Source of the DNA: Heterohyrax brucei
Lineage: Eukaryota; Chordata; Mammalia; Hyracoidea; Procaviidae
DNA length: 64,000 nucleotides
Assembly (NCBI GenBank): GCA_028571685.1
Contig: CM053141.1
Coordinates: 48,978,333 to 49,042,332 of the forward strand
Direction of reading: 5' to 3'
Shown here in pieces: positions 27,152-38,946 of the stretch. Under the pieces are notes generated by a model that made no database searches, was not told where the DNA came from, and saw nothing but the letters and a program-made list of their open reading frames with translations. The number at the start of each line of letters is the position of its first letter. The first letter of the stretch is position 1. The translations under genes and the position numbers were made by a program.

Positions 27152-27406
27152 TTAGAGTTTTCTGTATGTGTCTGTGAGGTCAAGTTGGTGAATTGTGGCA
27201 TTTAGATCTTCCATGTCTTTGTTGAGTTTCTGCCTGGGAGTTCTGTCCTTCACTGAAAGTGGTGTGTTGAAATTTCTAGCTATTATTGTGGAGTTGTCTA
27301 TTTCTGTTTCCAGTGTAGTTAGAGTTTGCTTTATGTATTTGGTAGCATAATGGGTAAGTGCTATGGTTGTTAGCCAAAAGGTTGGCAGTTCAAATCTACC
27401 AGGCAT
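27152..27406 (-). pseudogene. L1 ORF2 endonuclease piece (copy A)
   Basis: The ORF contains IIARNFNTPLSVKDRTPRQK and NATIHQLDLTDTYRKL, part of the apurinic-type endonuclease domain of ORF2. Its first residues come from the SINE inserted at 27343-27450. Confidence 0.8.
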
Positions 27407-27450
27407 TCCATGGGAATGCTATAGGGCATGTCTACTCTCTCCTGTAGGGT
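27343..27450 (+). repeat. AfroSINE inside L1 copy A
   Basis: TAGCATAATGGGTAAGTGC head, GTTAGCCAAAAGGTTGGCAG, then CATGTCTACTCTCTCCTGTAG. It stops before the usual 3' core. Confidence 0.8.
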
Positions 27451-28315
27451 GAAAATTGCCTCATTTGCAATGAGTTTTGAGTTTGGATCATTAACTGCAT
27501 AATATTTAATATAGTTAACCATTATATAGTGTTGTTTCTTATGTATTGTGGTGGATTTTACTTTAATTTATCAGAAATTGATATTGCTACTCCTTTTTGG
27601 AATGTTGTTTGCTTTGATATATTTTTTTCCATCCTTTGACTTTTAGTTCTTTGAGTCCTTAAGTCTAAAGTGTGTCTCCTGTAGGCAGCATATAGATGAG
27701 TTTTGTTTCTTAATCCAGTCTACCAGTCTTTGCCTCTTTATTAATGCATTTAATCAATTTACATTCAGCCTAATTATTGATAGATATGAGTTTAGTGCTT
27801 TGATTTTGATGCCTTTTTTGCTGCATTGTAGACAAATTTTTGTTCCACTTAATTTTCTGTAGTGATTAGTCTTTATGTGTTTTCTTTTTATCTTTCTCAT
27901 TGTGTTTATTTGGTATTTGCTGAGCCTTCGTGTTTTTCATTTTGTTGTGTAGGATTGGATTGTTAATTTCCTTTGTGGTTACTTTAATATTTACCCTAAT
28001 TTTTCTAAGTTTAAACCAGTCTTTAATTTCTTTATATTGCCTTGGCTTCTTCTCTGTGTAGAAGATCCATCACTACATTGTTTTAATTCTCTCTTCTTTT
28101 TTAAAAATATAATGCTGTCCTCTTTTACATCATAACACCTGTGTTTTACTATTTTCAGTGTTTTGACTTATTTTTTTTATTTCTCTATCTGGGTTGATAT
28201 TTGGTTGCTTTCTTCTGCATTCTAGTTTTGGGTAGTTATCTGATGTTATTGATTTTCTAACCAAAGGAATCCCTTTAGCAGTTCTTGTAATACTCAGTTG
28301 ATTTTTGCAGATACT

Positions 28316-28738
28316 CTAATTTCTGTGTCTCTGGAATGTCCTGATATCACCATTGTATTTGAGAGACGGTTTTGCTGGATATATGATGCTTGGCTGGTAG
28401 TTTTTTTCCCTCAAGACTTTGTGTATGTCATCATGTTTCCTTTTTGCCTGCATGTTTTCTGCTGGATAGTCCAAGCTTAGTCTTACTGGCTCTCTTTTGT
28501 AGATTATTTTTTGTTTATTCCTAGACACTTCCAAAACTGTCTCCTTAGTTTTGGCAAGCTTGATTACAATATGCCTTGGTGTTTTTCTTTGGGGATCTAC
28601 CTTGTGTAGAGTTTGATGAGCATCTTGGATGGATATCTTCTTATCTTTCATGATATCAGGGAAGTTTTCTGTCAACAAATCTTTGACAATTATCCCAGTA
28701 GTTTTCGTTACTCTACATTCTTCTGGTACTACAATCAT
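28316..28738 (-). pseudogene. L1 ORF1 C-terminal part (copy A)
   Basis: A 140-residue ORF with the RNA-binding and C-terminal domain text TENFPDIMKDKKISIQDAHQ, then TPRHIVIKLAKTKE and REKNYQPSIIYPAKPSLKY. It is separated from the N-terminal part by a frameshift or stop. Confidence 0.85.
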
Positions 28739-28881
28739 TTGTAGATTATGCCTTTTGGTAGAATCCTACATAATTCTTAGTGCTTCTTCATGTTTTAAAA
28801 TTCTTTTATCTGATTTTTTCCTCAAATATATTTCTGTCATGTACTTCATCTTCACTCTCACTAACTTAGCCTTCCATTGCC

Positions 28882-29148
28882 TCAGTTCTGCTCCACTGAT
28901 TTTCTATTGTCTAATTCTGAAATTTTATTATTAATCATCTGAATTTCTACTTTATGTGTCTGTATGCTTTTCTGAAGGTTGTTCAATATGTCATTATGCT
29001 CTGCTGAATTTTGCCTCATCTTCTTACTGATCTCTTGAAGACTTCTGAATATTAGACTTCTGTATTTTACCTCCAGTAATTTCAAGAAGTTCTCTTCATC
29101 TGCATTATTTCTTGGTTCTTTGTTTTGGCAGATTTCTGAAGCCATCAT
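28882..29148 (-). pseudogene. L1 ORF1 N-terminal part (copy A)
   Basis: An 88-residue ORF beginning MMASEICQNKEPRNN with a heptad-rich coiled-coil stretch (EISKKMRQNSAEHNDILNNL). It corresponds to the trimerisation domain of the L1 ORF1 RNA-binding protein and aligns with 40950-41273 in copy B. Confidence 0.8.
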
Positions 29149-30194
29149 GTTTTGCCTCTTTAAGTGAATTGATAATAGACTGCTGTCTCCAAGCCATCAG
29201 TAATTTGTTTTATTTATTTATTTTATGTTTGCTTACTGTGCTCTAGCTTCTTGTTCTCTTTTGTTTTGAAATGTCCAAATAGGCTGGTCATGTGTGCTAG
29301 CTTGGTTTGGTGCCTTTGCTAATGTCCTGTGTCCTGTCACCAGGTGGTTAGAGCTGTTAACTAGGCATGTGAGCCCAGAAAGCCATTTATGTTTCTTGCA
29401 TGGATTCAGCTCATATGTCCAGATAATTAGCAAGTGTGTGGTGATGGCTCCCCCCATAGTCCTTGATTGCCAGGGGTGAATTGTTTAGGTACAGATGGTA
29501 AGAAAGGCTAACAGCCATCCTTGAGTGTCTGTGAGAAAAACATGTTCCCTTATGACTGTTGCTAGCTGAAGGAACTGTTTGTGTTCTGAATTTACAGCCT
29601 GGGGAAGTCAGCAGATTTTTTTGTTCTTTCCTCTCTCTTTCTTCGTTAGGTTGCTCCCTTTTTGAGTCTAGAATGATGGCTCAGGGTGTGTAAAGAGTCC
29701 TACTTCCAGCTGGGGCAATGATGTTAGACTCTGGGTCCAGGCATCCTGTGGAGAAGAGAGGGAGAAGAGGCAGGGAAATTGAGAGGGATTTATCCAGAAG
29801 GAAAGTTTTAGATTCATGTGGTAGGTTAGACACAAGCCACTTAGCTTTTGATGATCAGGTGCCATTTTTCACTGATTCTGGAGGCACAAGTGAACTGTTC
29901 GCTACGTTGTCTCTCTGCTGAGGAAGACACCCTCCAAATGCCACTGCTCCATTCACCATTCTGGCTGCAGCTGATCCACCATGGGTCAAGTGTGGCCAGT
30001 GCTAAGTACTATTGAATCTACTCTCCCTTCCCCGTTGCTCAGTCGGATTTGTCAACTTCGCCTTTGATGTTTAGGGATCTTACAACGTCACATGCAATCT
30101 ATTCATTTGTTCCTTTCAGTCTTTGCTTTTCAGAGGGATCACAGGAAGCATCTGACTACTCTACCATCTTGACCCTGCCACACTTAGTGTTTTG

Positions 30195-31274
30195 AATTCT
30201 ATTCATTCTGATATTGATTTGTTTTAATCTCCTGTCTGCAAAATACACAATCAAGTGACAATAATAACTCCTACCCTGTATTACTTATGGTATGCCACAT
30301 GCTGTGTCATGGTTTCTGACCTCAAGATGTTTACAGTAGGCTATAGAATGCATATAAGAATAACAAAAAGTTATAAGTACAAAAATTAAACTATTTTCAA
30401 ATTATAGGGGTAGTTCATAGAAAAAAATTGTTCTCTTTACCTGAGGCAACAGGTGGAGTCTGAGCAGAGGTTATAGAGGCTTTGTGAGAAAGATTTGGGG
30501 AGATAAGAGATGGTTGAGCAGATGAGGAAGAATCAAGCACTTTAAATGAAAGAGAAAAGGTGAACATTCACAAAAATCAGAAGATTGAAAAGAAAGTTTC
30601 TTTTCAAGTATGTAATGCAATATAAATTTTTATTAATAATGTTTTAAATAAAATTTTTATGCTAGAGAACTTTGTCATTCTTTAAGTTGTTGGAAAAAGT
30701 TTTGTGATCATAACTCTTGAAATAGTCACAATTTTCTTACTGTTTTTGAGTAGTCATGTGGTGATTTTGGTACTGACTATTGAATCTCCTTTCAAGCAAA
30801 AAATAAAATAAAAAGTAACATTCCCAGCATTTTTCAGAATGTGTTCCTTACTTCATGTTTTTCAGTGCTTGAGTGAGGTAAGAACTCTCTGTTCTTTGCA
30901 TTACACATGGCTCAGATTACCAAAAAAAAAAAAAAAAAAAAACACTGACTCAATTGAAACCAGGCAACAGCAATTCAGCAGTACCAGTTTCTCTACCTTC
31001 TTCTAAGGTCTAAGGTCTATTCTACTTCTGCGTCTACCTCGGAAGATAGATCTACCAGGAAAGAAGCAGCCTTATTTCTGATGGCTGGTGGCCATAGTTA
31101 CTGTCCTGGTTTTGTGTCAGTTTAGCAAAGATAGAAGTATATGTTCCTGAACTGCTGTTCCTGTTTCACTGTGGGTTAGAGCAGCCCCAAGAGAAATTGT
31201 GTGAGATTTGAAGACTAGTGCAGCAGCAGCCATTTTTTTCTGAAGATTCGTTTACAGGCCCAGTTGCTGTACAT
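30195..31274. other. Intergenic sequence
   Basis: No gene. Holds a poly(A) run at about 30920-30942 followed by an unassigned 330-bp stretch leading to the LTR at 31275. Confidence 0.45.
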
Positions 31275-31652
31275 TGTTGCTAGTCTCCTGGCTTGTCGCT
31301 GCCTCCCCAACCGCCCGCGGAAAGAAGACAGGACACATGGATACGAGCCACCTTGCAAGTTGCTTGCTTTATTCTTCTTGTATTCTTCTTTGTACACCTA
31401 CTCCTACTGCTACTGCCGGCTGCTACTGCTACTCCTACTACACTCCCTGGCACTTGCTCACTTTTATACCCCAGGTCCCTCCAATCCTCTAATGCCACGC
31501 ACTCTCGAGATGGAGATTCACAATAGGCTAGCTGGAAATCACTGCCCACAGGCATGCGCACGAAAGCCCTAGGTCTGGTAAACAAGGGTGTGGTCGGAGT
31601 TCTGGCCTTGGGCGCCCGCGCCATCTTGGGCCATCATATCTCGCTCACCACA
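31275..31652 (-). repeat. Endogenous retroviral LTR, compact and GC-rich
   Basis: On the minus strand it starts TGTGGTGAGCGAGATATGATG and ends ACTAGCAACA. It has a GGGGTATAAAAG TATA box (+ coordinates 31462-31468) and an AATAAA signal (31368-31373) about 95 bp further on, so U3, R and U5 can all be placed. R contains CTA/CTG-type triplets around CCGGC (about 31400-31440). A purine run (AAAAAAGG) lies just outside its 5' end, as a polypurine tract would. No target duplication was found. Confidence 0.65.
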
Positions 31653-31932
31653 CTGGCTTACCTTTTTTGGCCTGGAGCAGCAGCTGGGACCACAGCCCCT
31701 TGAGTTCCTCCTGGATCTCCTTCCTTACCTTCTCTGCACCTCTGTGGTGAAGGTCACAAGCTTCTGTGAGTCAACTGTGTCAGTGAATTTGAAAGTAGAC
31801 AGGGGTCCCAGTTTGTCTTCATGGATTTCACTTTGTCCCTCCCTCTTCTGTCTTTTCTTCCCAACTGTCAGCTCTGCTAACTACAGTCATTCCAGGCCCA
31901 CCAGAAGAAACAGAGCCGCTAACCTCCCATAG
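31653..31932 (-). other. Unassigned sequence 5' of the LTR with a coding-like stretch
   Basis: On the minus strand, a short open frame reads KVRKEIQEELKGLW and continues SQLLLQAKKG, directly followed by GTAAG. The frame is not open further upstream. It could be the 3' end of retroviral internal sequence, a fragment of a captured exon, or chance. The 114-residue + ORF over the same bases has no motif. Confidence 0.3.
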
Positions 31933-32470
31933 ACTTCTTCATCACCTCCCACAAATTCTAATACCTAGTAAACCTCTGCTATCCTATCACATACAGTAGT
32001 TCTCTTCTCAGATAGAACCTTGACTTGTACAGTCCCTTTTAACATCACAAGTGCTGAGGCAGCCAGTTTATGGTACTCATAGTGATGAGGAATTGGGATG
32101 GCTTAAGTCATCAAAACATACAGGTGATCAAAACATCTCATTTAACCATTTCAATCATTTCTTCTAACGCATTCCAGAATTAGGTGATTTGCTTTCCACT
32201 GTGGTTTACAAATGAATGATGCCTTCAGTTACTGGTTCTTTTTGATATAAATGAGTCCTTTTCCCGAAAAGCACAACTTAATACTGTGGGAGATTTAAAC
32301 ACTTGCAAACTCTGTTTTCTTTGTGAAGCTGCAGCCTCTGTAGATATGAGAAAATGAGAAAATGAGGAGGAAAGCGTTTTTGTGAAGTTTCACAGATAGT
32401 ATGGGCACATATATAGAGAGAAGCTGGCACTGGTTTCAGTAACTCCAAGAGCTCTTGTTCCTGCATATGT
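31933..32470. other. Intergenic sequence, nothing recognised
   Basis: AT-rich. No element named. Confidence 0.4.
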
Positions 32471-32850
32471 CAATCAGTCCTTTTTTGATGCTAGGCTTGA
32501 TCATGTGAGTTGCTTTGGTCAGTGTGACATCAGTAAGGGACATACGGATGCTTGGTAAATGCTTGGGAGTGCATTGGGAGTGGTCCTTTGGGAAGTTGCC
32601 TCTTGGAATCCAGCTGCCATGTCCTACGGAAGCTTGGGTTGAATGAGAAACAATGTGGAAAGAGCCCTGGTGGATTAGAGGTCGCGTTGAGCTTCCCAGC
32701 TGGTAGCAGCTGCGTGAGTGATTCCTGCCAGCATCACACAGAACAAGAGAGTCACAACCGTACCTTGCCCAAATTCCTAACACACAGAATCTGAGAAGTA
32801 ATAAATTATTTGAAGGTAGTTTTGTTACACAGCGGTAGGTCACTGAAACA
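32471..32850 (+). repeat. MLT1/MaLR-like LTR relic
   Basis: The 3' end AATAAATTATTTGAAGGTAG, then TTTGTTACACAGCGGTAGGTC and ACTGAAACA, is the classic end of MLT1-type LTRs. The upstream CCAGCATCACACAGAACAAG text fits the same type. The 5' end is diffuse. Confidence 0.6.
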
Positions 32851-33249
32851 TTATGCCGTGGAACATTAATAGCAAACTTTATTCCTTTATTTTAAACCAT
32901 TAATTGAGTTCTGACTATTGCCCTTTCTCAACCTCTCTTTAGTTTCCTTCATATTTATTTCCATTATTTGCATTTCCCCTTATTCCATAAAAGTGTAGTT
33001 GGTGGATCATCTAGTTAGTGTAATCTGGGAAACATCAGGGAGCCCTGCTCACCCAGGGTATCTTCCTTATCAACTTCTCCTGGCACTTGAAGCTTGATAT
33101 GAATATTTTTTCTAGACTAAGAAGTTCCACTTCCAAGAATTAATATGCAGCTATTGTCATTCATCATTGATCCAGGATTTATTAGTTTTCTTCCTAGGAA
33201 ATACAGGCTGAGAAGAGTGTATCAAGATCTTGTTTGACAGAGAATAGTG

Positions 33250-33735
33250 CCTACACATTTACTTCTGCCTGTGACACTCTTCCCCTATTTCTCCAACTTA
33301 TTAACTCCTACTTTTCTTGCAGCTCTTTACTCTATCAGTACTTGTTTAGAGAGGCCCTCCTTAACCTATAATTAAGTCAATTCTTCCACTGTAGGCTCTC
33401 ATAGTACCAAAAAGCCCTTCAGAACACTTCTTATTGCAGTTACAGTTCAATCTTATTTAGATGTAATCATATTCTATTTACCACATCTGGGACTTTCAGC
33501 TCCCAGGGAACAGAGGTCTTGTCTATTTTTGTCCCTTATAGTATTATTGGAAACTGTAATGATGTGGTGGCTGAGAGATATGGCTGCTATCCAGGAGGCT
33601 GTGGGGCAGTTCTGCTTGTCCTTTAGGGTTCTTATGAGTGAGAATTAACTCTGTGGCAGTAGACATAGCAGTGTTAATACTTAACTTACACTCTGACACA
33701 TAGAAAGCAAGTATTTGTTAAACAGCTGAATGAAC
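33250..33735 (+). repeat. L2 LINE 3' end, split by a SINE
   Basis: TGTGACACTCTTCCCCTATT, GCAGCTCTTTACTCTATCAG and CAGCTCCCAGGGAACAGAGG are L2 3' text. It resumes after the SINE with ACATAGAAAGCAAGTATTTG and ends near GCTGAATGAA. Family assignment from memory. Confidence 0.65.
33563..33667 (+). repeat. AfroSINE, internally deleted, within L2
   Basis: TGTGGTGGCTGAGAGATATGG head joined to GGCTGTGGGGCAGTTCTGC and TTAACTCTGTGGCAGTAGAC. The B-box segment is missing. Confidence 0.7.
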
Positions 33736-34900
33736 CTAGGTTCTGAACTATCCAATTCTTTCGCCTTTTTACTGTAGAATTTCTTGTGCTTGGACATAAT
33801 GTCTTATTACCACTGGGGGAGAGGAATCAGGCTCTTGGCATTCTGGAAGCTCCATGAGATATTTCAACAGGAGAAATTAAAGGGAAAAATGCTCTTCTGA
33901 CTCTAAGACTTGGAGAACTGTGGCTTCCCTTACAATGTCTGACCCATTATAATGTTAATCCATGAATAAAGCCTTCTCAGAAACAAGAAAACTAAGAAGA
34001 GCTAACTGTGTGTACTAGGATGTACTGTAAAACATCACCCACACAGAAAAATCCTGTTTTCCATATAATAATGGTTTTAAAAGGCTTCCTTTCTTTTATA
34101 ATTGAAGAATTTTCAGATTTGTTAAGGAAGAGCTATAGTGCATTCACATGCGTTGCAGTTCTCAGGTCTATATGCATTAAAATCTGTGATAATGAACTTA
34201 GACAAATTACTTGAGTGGGTTTACTAATAAGAGCAGAAAGAAAGAAGTGGAGGAGCTTCAGATTTTATTTTCACATTGCTTTGCTGGCTTTGAATAGGTT
34301 GAGCAAGAATGACAATCCTCATTTAACTAATGTTCAACTTCTGAATGTAATTTTTATAATTCTCTGAGGAGCGTGAGTCAAAAGCCTTTGCTTTTCTTTC
34401 CCTAGGGTTCACTGCTGTTTGGTCTCCAATTTAGAGTATCTGGGAAGTAACTGACCTGGAGAAATGTTTCTTAAAGCATGAGGATAATAGCAGGCAAGAG
34501 AACAAAAGTCTCCACGATCATAGAAGTTTGGGCTAACTAGCATTAAACAGTTTTTCCTTTCTTCCTTTTTTTTTTTTTTTTTTTAGTTACAAGACTGATA
34601 ATAATACACACTATGACTCTCCAAGAAGGAAGCATATAATATACAGCATTTCCCACTATGTCCGATCATTGAATTGTGATATTTAATGTTTCATTGTTTT
34701 GCTCAGTATTTTCTTTGGAATTTAAGTGCATTTTTGCTAAGCACTTTGGGAGGTGTAGCTTGTTAAACATGTGGAGAGAGACAGATGTTTACCAAATCCC
34801 TGGTGATGTGGTATTTCCATTTTATGTTTCTGCAGCTGGAACCTTATGATCCTCCTCTTCTAGGAACTACTTACTGTGTTCTTCTTGCTATAAGACAATG
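33736..34900. other. Intergenic sequence, nothing recognised
   Basis: Includes a T run at about 34566-34584. No coding signal. Confidence 0.45.
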
Positions 34901-34904
34901 CTTA

Positions 34905-35120
34905 TGAGAAAAATAGCTAATATTTGCTGAGCACTCACCAAGTGTCAGGCATGGTACTCAAAACTTTCCATGTAATATCTCATTTAACCATAACACAACA
35001 ACCCTTTGAGTAGACATCTCATCTTATAGATGTAGGAATCAGGATCCAATTGATTAGGCAGGTGGTGAAGTCAGGGCTTGAACCTGGGCTGTCTGGCTCC
35101 ACTCTCTAAACCGCTACACT
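34905..35120 (+). repeat. MIR
   Basis: TTTGCTGAGCACTCACCAAG, the ATCTCATTTAACC motif, then GGTGGTGAAGTCAGGGCTTG and CTGTCTGGCTCC are standard MIR text in order. Confidence 0.8.
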
Positions 35121-36920
35121 ATGTCATCATGGAGCCGATTTGCCAACTAACTTTGAGAAACAACATCTGGCTAAGTCAGGGACTACTTGTAATTTGTGAA
35201 CTCTTTGAGATACTAAACAAACAAGCAAAGAAATACAGCTTAATGTGACAATTTGACCCTTCCTTAACTTCATGCCTGTTTGGAAGCATTGGTTTTTCCA
35301 GAAGATTTTCTCAACTTTTAGAAGTACAGAATCTGTCATTTTGGTGCAGTGCCAGGAGAAGGATCACGAGCTAGCGTCCTAGAATCTGAACTGCCCATTT
35401 GTAAGAGCAAGCAGTGCATGCATTTTCTTTTTTCCTTTCCTTTTTTTTTTTTTTTTTAAGACAGTGTAGCTGTAGACCTTATTATGTATTTAAGCATACA
35501 TAGTGGGTTGATCCATACAACAAATCATAAATATTTCAACTCCAAAGTCACATTGAAGTTCTGGTGTTTAACACCATGTGCCCTTGGAGTTGAAATATTT
35601 GTAATTAAATAGCAATGGCACTTGCATTGCTTTTTCTCTAGGAAGTGATGAAGTATGCTTGTATCGTCTAGCCTCATTTGGTTCTGGTCCTCCTCTTTGG
35701 TGTATTCCTGGATTCTTTATTCATCTTGTGACTCTCTTCTTTGTCCCATGGTGGGGTACTTATTCTTGACAGTGAATTCCAGATAACGTTTGCTGAAAAT
35801 TTTCTGTCTGAAGCTGTTCACAGTTCAAACTCCTCTCTTTCTTTTATTAGCCTAATAATTCAACTAAACCATATTCAAGTTCTTGTATGTCAGTTCAGAG
35901 CTAATTAATCTTTCTGATATGCTCATTTATAAAATAAACATAAAATTAAACTAAAGTGTAAAATAAATGATTACTAGAAGGAGAGCATTGTTGAGGCTAG
36001 ATGACATTAACCACACAGCTCTCGAGTTTTAATGACAGCTTTTTTCCTTTTGTGCTCTAAATTGTGTAAAATTATCAAAGATTTCTTAACATGGGAAGGG
36101 AATTTAATATCAATCCAGTATTGATATTTCTTTTCTCCGTAAAAGTTATTTCCTTTCTTTTACCAGTCAAAAGTCTCAAGTGTTTAATTTACTTTTGTTC
36201 TTACTCTCCTCACTTATCAAACACCTTTGTTATTGGCTCCAGCTCTAATGATTTGGCTGAAAGGCCTCTTCTGAGAGTCAACAATCACCATATTACCACC
36301 ACACGTACATTTCAGAACTCATTTTATTAGACTTCCTTGCAATCTTTGACACCCTGACCAGCCACTATACACTGTCTAGTGTACTACTACTTAACTAATA
36401 TAGTCCACAATCCTGTTATGTCTCTGGGATGCTTTTCTTTCTTATGTTGAACACAATGAAAATCCTTAACTCTTTATCCGTAGATGCTAATGTTAATACA
36501 ATTTCTCTCCCATTTTGTGCCCTTGTAGCCTTTAGTCTTTTTTAAAACTAGACTCATTTAGGTCTACTTTCTATTGTTTCAGATTAGTATCTTGAACCTT
36601 CCATCCCATGAATTGACTGTCTCTTTTAACCTTGTGATAAATCTTGCCAGCATAGCATTGATTTTGTCACTGAATACATTTGGGTGGGGTGTGTGGAGAT
36701 TTTCAGATTTTGTAGGGCTGAGGACAAAATTGCATAAAACATACTCTAAAGACACTTCTCCAGGGTAACTTAGATCTGTTAATCACAATAATATAGGTAC
36801 AAACAGCAATAAACTTATTAATATCACATTTCTTCAATTCTCATCCTAAAGGACATCTTTAAAATCTTTATCATATGTCTTCTAAAAATGCTCAGAAGTA
36901 GGAAGCTGACAAGTCTAATG
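35121..36920. other. Intergenic sequence with a strong hairpin
   Basis: No gene or common repeat recognised. T run at about 35443-35457. The hairpin at 35529-35600 is listed separately. Confidence 0.45.
35529..35600. other. Perfect 17-bp inverted repeat (hairpin)
   Basis: Arms at 35529-35545 (AAATATTTCAACTCCAA) and 35584-35600 are exact reverse complements with a 38-base loop. Inside the loop CACAT pairs with ATGTG and GGTGT with ACACC, so a 72-base nested hairpin can form. It could be an unclassified short transposon end, a local inverted duplication, or an RNA hairpin. Confidence 0.7.
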
Positions 36921-36924
36921 TTGT

Positions 36925-37022
36925 TGTGTTATTAGCTGCTGTCTAGTTGGTCCCTACTCGTGATGATTTCTGGAAGAATGAGTGAAACACTGCTCAGTCA
37001 TACACCATCCACACAATCACCT
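36925..37022 (-). repeat. RTE LINE 3' end, degenerate
   Basis: GTTGTTGTGTTATTAGCTGC, then GAGTGAAACACTGCTCAGTC and ACCATCCACACAATCACC parallel the RTE 3' end text at 4750-4860. Confidence 0.6.
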
Positions 37023-37419
37023 AATTTAAGTAAGTACATCAAGAGCAAAAACGCATTATTTGTGATAGGACTTGTTTCCTATGAGCGATTTCTCATTCAC
37101 ATGCAACACTGTTAACTTTCCAACTGTTCACAGTCTGAGATTTTAATAATTTGTCCTAGAATATAACTGAGGATAAGTAGCAACTGTCTGGTCCATTGTT
37201 TTCATTAACTACATCTTACCACTCTTTGAAGATCAGGAATATGCTTGTCCACTATTTGTCTTTTAACATTGTTCTCTTGTTTGTCTGAATTCCTGAAATG
37301 TGGTTCACAATAGATTTAATCATCAGAAGGCATGTTTTAGAATTCCTCCTGCAGGTAGCATGCATAAATCTCATTAGGGTGTATTTTAGAGGAGATAACA
37401 AGTCCTTTATAAGGCCCTG

Positions 37420-37585
37420 GAAACCCTGGTGGTCTAGTGGTTAAGTGCTATAGCTGCTAACCCAAAAGTCAGCAGTTCAAATCTACCCAGTGCTCCTTGG
37501 CAACTCCAGGGGGCACTTCTACTTTGTCTTTAGGGATGCGATGGGTTGGAATCAACTCGATGGCAGTGGGTTTGTTTTTTTTTCT
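37420..37585 (+). repeat. AfroSINE, complete, with 14-bp target duplication
   Basis: The best-preserved copy. Perfect flanks TTTATAAGGCCCTG at 37406-37419 and 37586-37599. A-box-like TGGTCTAGTGG at 37430-37440 and B-box-like AGTTCAAATCT at 37474-37484 form the internal RNA polymerase III promoter. 3' core GGTTGGAATCAACTCGATGG, then a T-rich tail. Confidence 0.95.
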
Positions 37586-38667
37586 TTTATAAGGCCCTGT
37601 CTTCTACCTTTCTTGATAAATTTCAATCTATTTTACCAAAAAGGAAGGAAAATAGGATTAAATGAGATCATTTTTTTTCTCTGCTCCTTGTGATCATGGC
37701 ACCATCTACCACACCCTAAGGGCTCGTTCCCCTCATGCTCTTGTTTTCCTCTAAAAACAACTGTTTTTTTTCTTTTTATTGTGATTAAGTGAAAGTATAC
37801 AGTCCAAACCAGTTTTGCGTGTCTACTATCTGCAGTTCCTCCTGCTCTCCCTACCTGGAGACAGCCTGCTCCTCCTTTTGACTCTGTATTTCTATTATCC
37901 TCTTACCAAACATCTGTCTGGTCCTCTTCATCCTCTTCTCTCCCACCTAGAAAGAGAACAGTAAGACAGCCTCCTATAAATGCATAAAACCGTAAAGTAC
38001 ACACACCACATGGTCATGCTGTGTCCCTGAGTACAGTCCGTTCTTGTCTGAAGAGCTGATCTCAGTACAGGTTTCCAGCCAGAAACAGCAGCAGGTCCAG
38101 GGGCTGTGTTCCCAGGGAATCCTCCACTCTGTCAAACCATCAATTCTGGTGTTTAGTAGAGTTCTTGAGCTGCACACCTCTTTCTCTCTTGTTGGTCCAG
38201 GGACTCTACGTTGCGCCCCCATCAAGGCTGTCTTTTGCAGTGGCTGGGCACCACCTGGGTCTTCTGGTCTTGTGTTGATACAGTCTCCCATTCATATGTG
38301 TCCTTCTGTCTCTTCAGCTCTTTTTTTCCTCATATCTTTGTTGTCCTTGGTCATCATCTGTTCCAGATGAACTGGGACAATTTGATGTATCTTAGATGGC
38401 AGCTTGCTAGCTTTTAAGACCCCAGATGCCACTCACCAGTATGGGGTGCAGAAGACTCTGTTAGCAATAGACTATGCCAGTTAGCCTCGAGTTTCCCTGA
38501 AATCATGGTCCCCAGACCCCTGTCCCTGCTACTCTATACTTTGAAATATTAGGTTGAGTTTAGAAGACCTTTCAATTTATGATAAAGTCCAGTTAAGTTG
38601 ATCTACTCTCTATTCTGTGCTGTCATTGCTTTCACTTAATCAAATTTCTATTCACTATCTAATCTGT

Positions 38668-38852
38668 GGAAACCCTGGTGACTAACCTTTTAGTTAAATG
38701 TTAAGTAGAAACGTAAAGTGCTATGGCTGCTAACCAAAAGGTTGGCAGTTCAAATCTGCCAGGCACTCCTTGGAAACTCTATGGGGCAGTTCTACTCTGA
38801 CTTATAGGGTTGCTATGGGTTGGAATCAACTCAATGGCACTGGTAGGTAGGT
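38668..38852 (+). repeat. AfroSINE in L1 copy B
   Basis: GGAAACCCTGGTGACTAACC head with a small internal insertion, CTGCTAACCAAAAGGTTGGC, end GGTTGGAATCAACTCAATGG. Flanks ATCTAATCT at 38657-38665 and 38856-38864 are target duplication remnants. Confidence 0.9.
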
Positions 38853-38946
38853 GGGATCTAATCTATGACCAACCCTTTCCCTCCCTCCCCACTCTCATAG
38901 CCATCAAAGAGTCTTTTCTTCTGTATATAAGTCTATTTTGAAGTCT

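Larger units (their letters stand above)
22083..30181 (-). mobile_element. Full-length L1 retrotransposon (copy A), inactive
   Basis: Read from right to left it has a 5' UTR (30181 to about 29150, starting GGCAGGGTCAAGATGG), ORF1 (about 29148-28310), ORF2 (about 27830-23050, interrupted) and a 3' UTR of about 950 bp ending in a T run at 22083-22090. The flanks ACTTCGTGGTTTTG (22069-22082) and ACTTAGTGTTTTG (30182-30194) look like a diverged target-site duplication. ORF1 and ORF2 are broken by stops and frameshifts, and the ORF2 catalytic box reads S-A-D-N-M (near 24800) instead of F-A-D-D-M. It hosts a second L1 3' end (26157-26982) and a SINE (27343-27450). Confidence 0.88.

Noticed and set aside
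28629-28934. 101-residue + strand ORF
   Set aside because: Antisense of L1 ORF1 in copy A.
31264-31624. Several overlapping ORFs of 60-114 residues
   Set aside because: By-product of the GC-rich triplet region of an LTR; all frames open at once.
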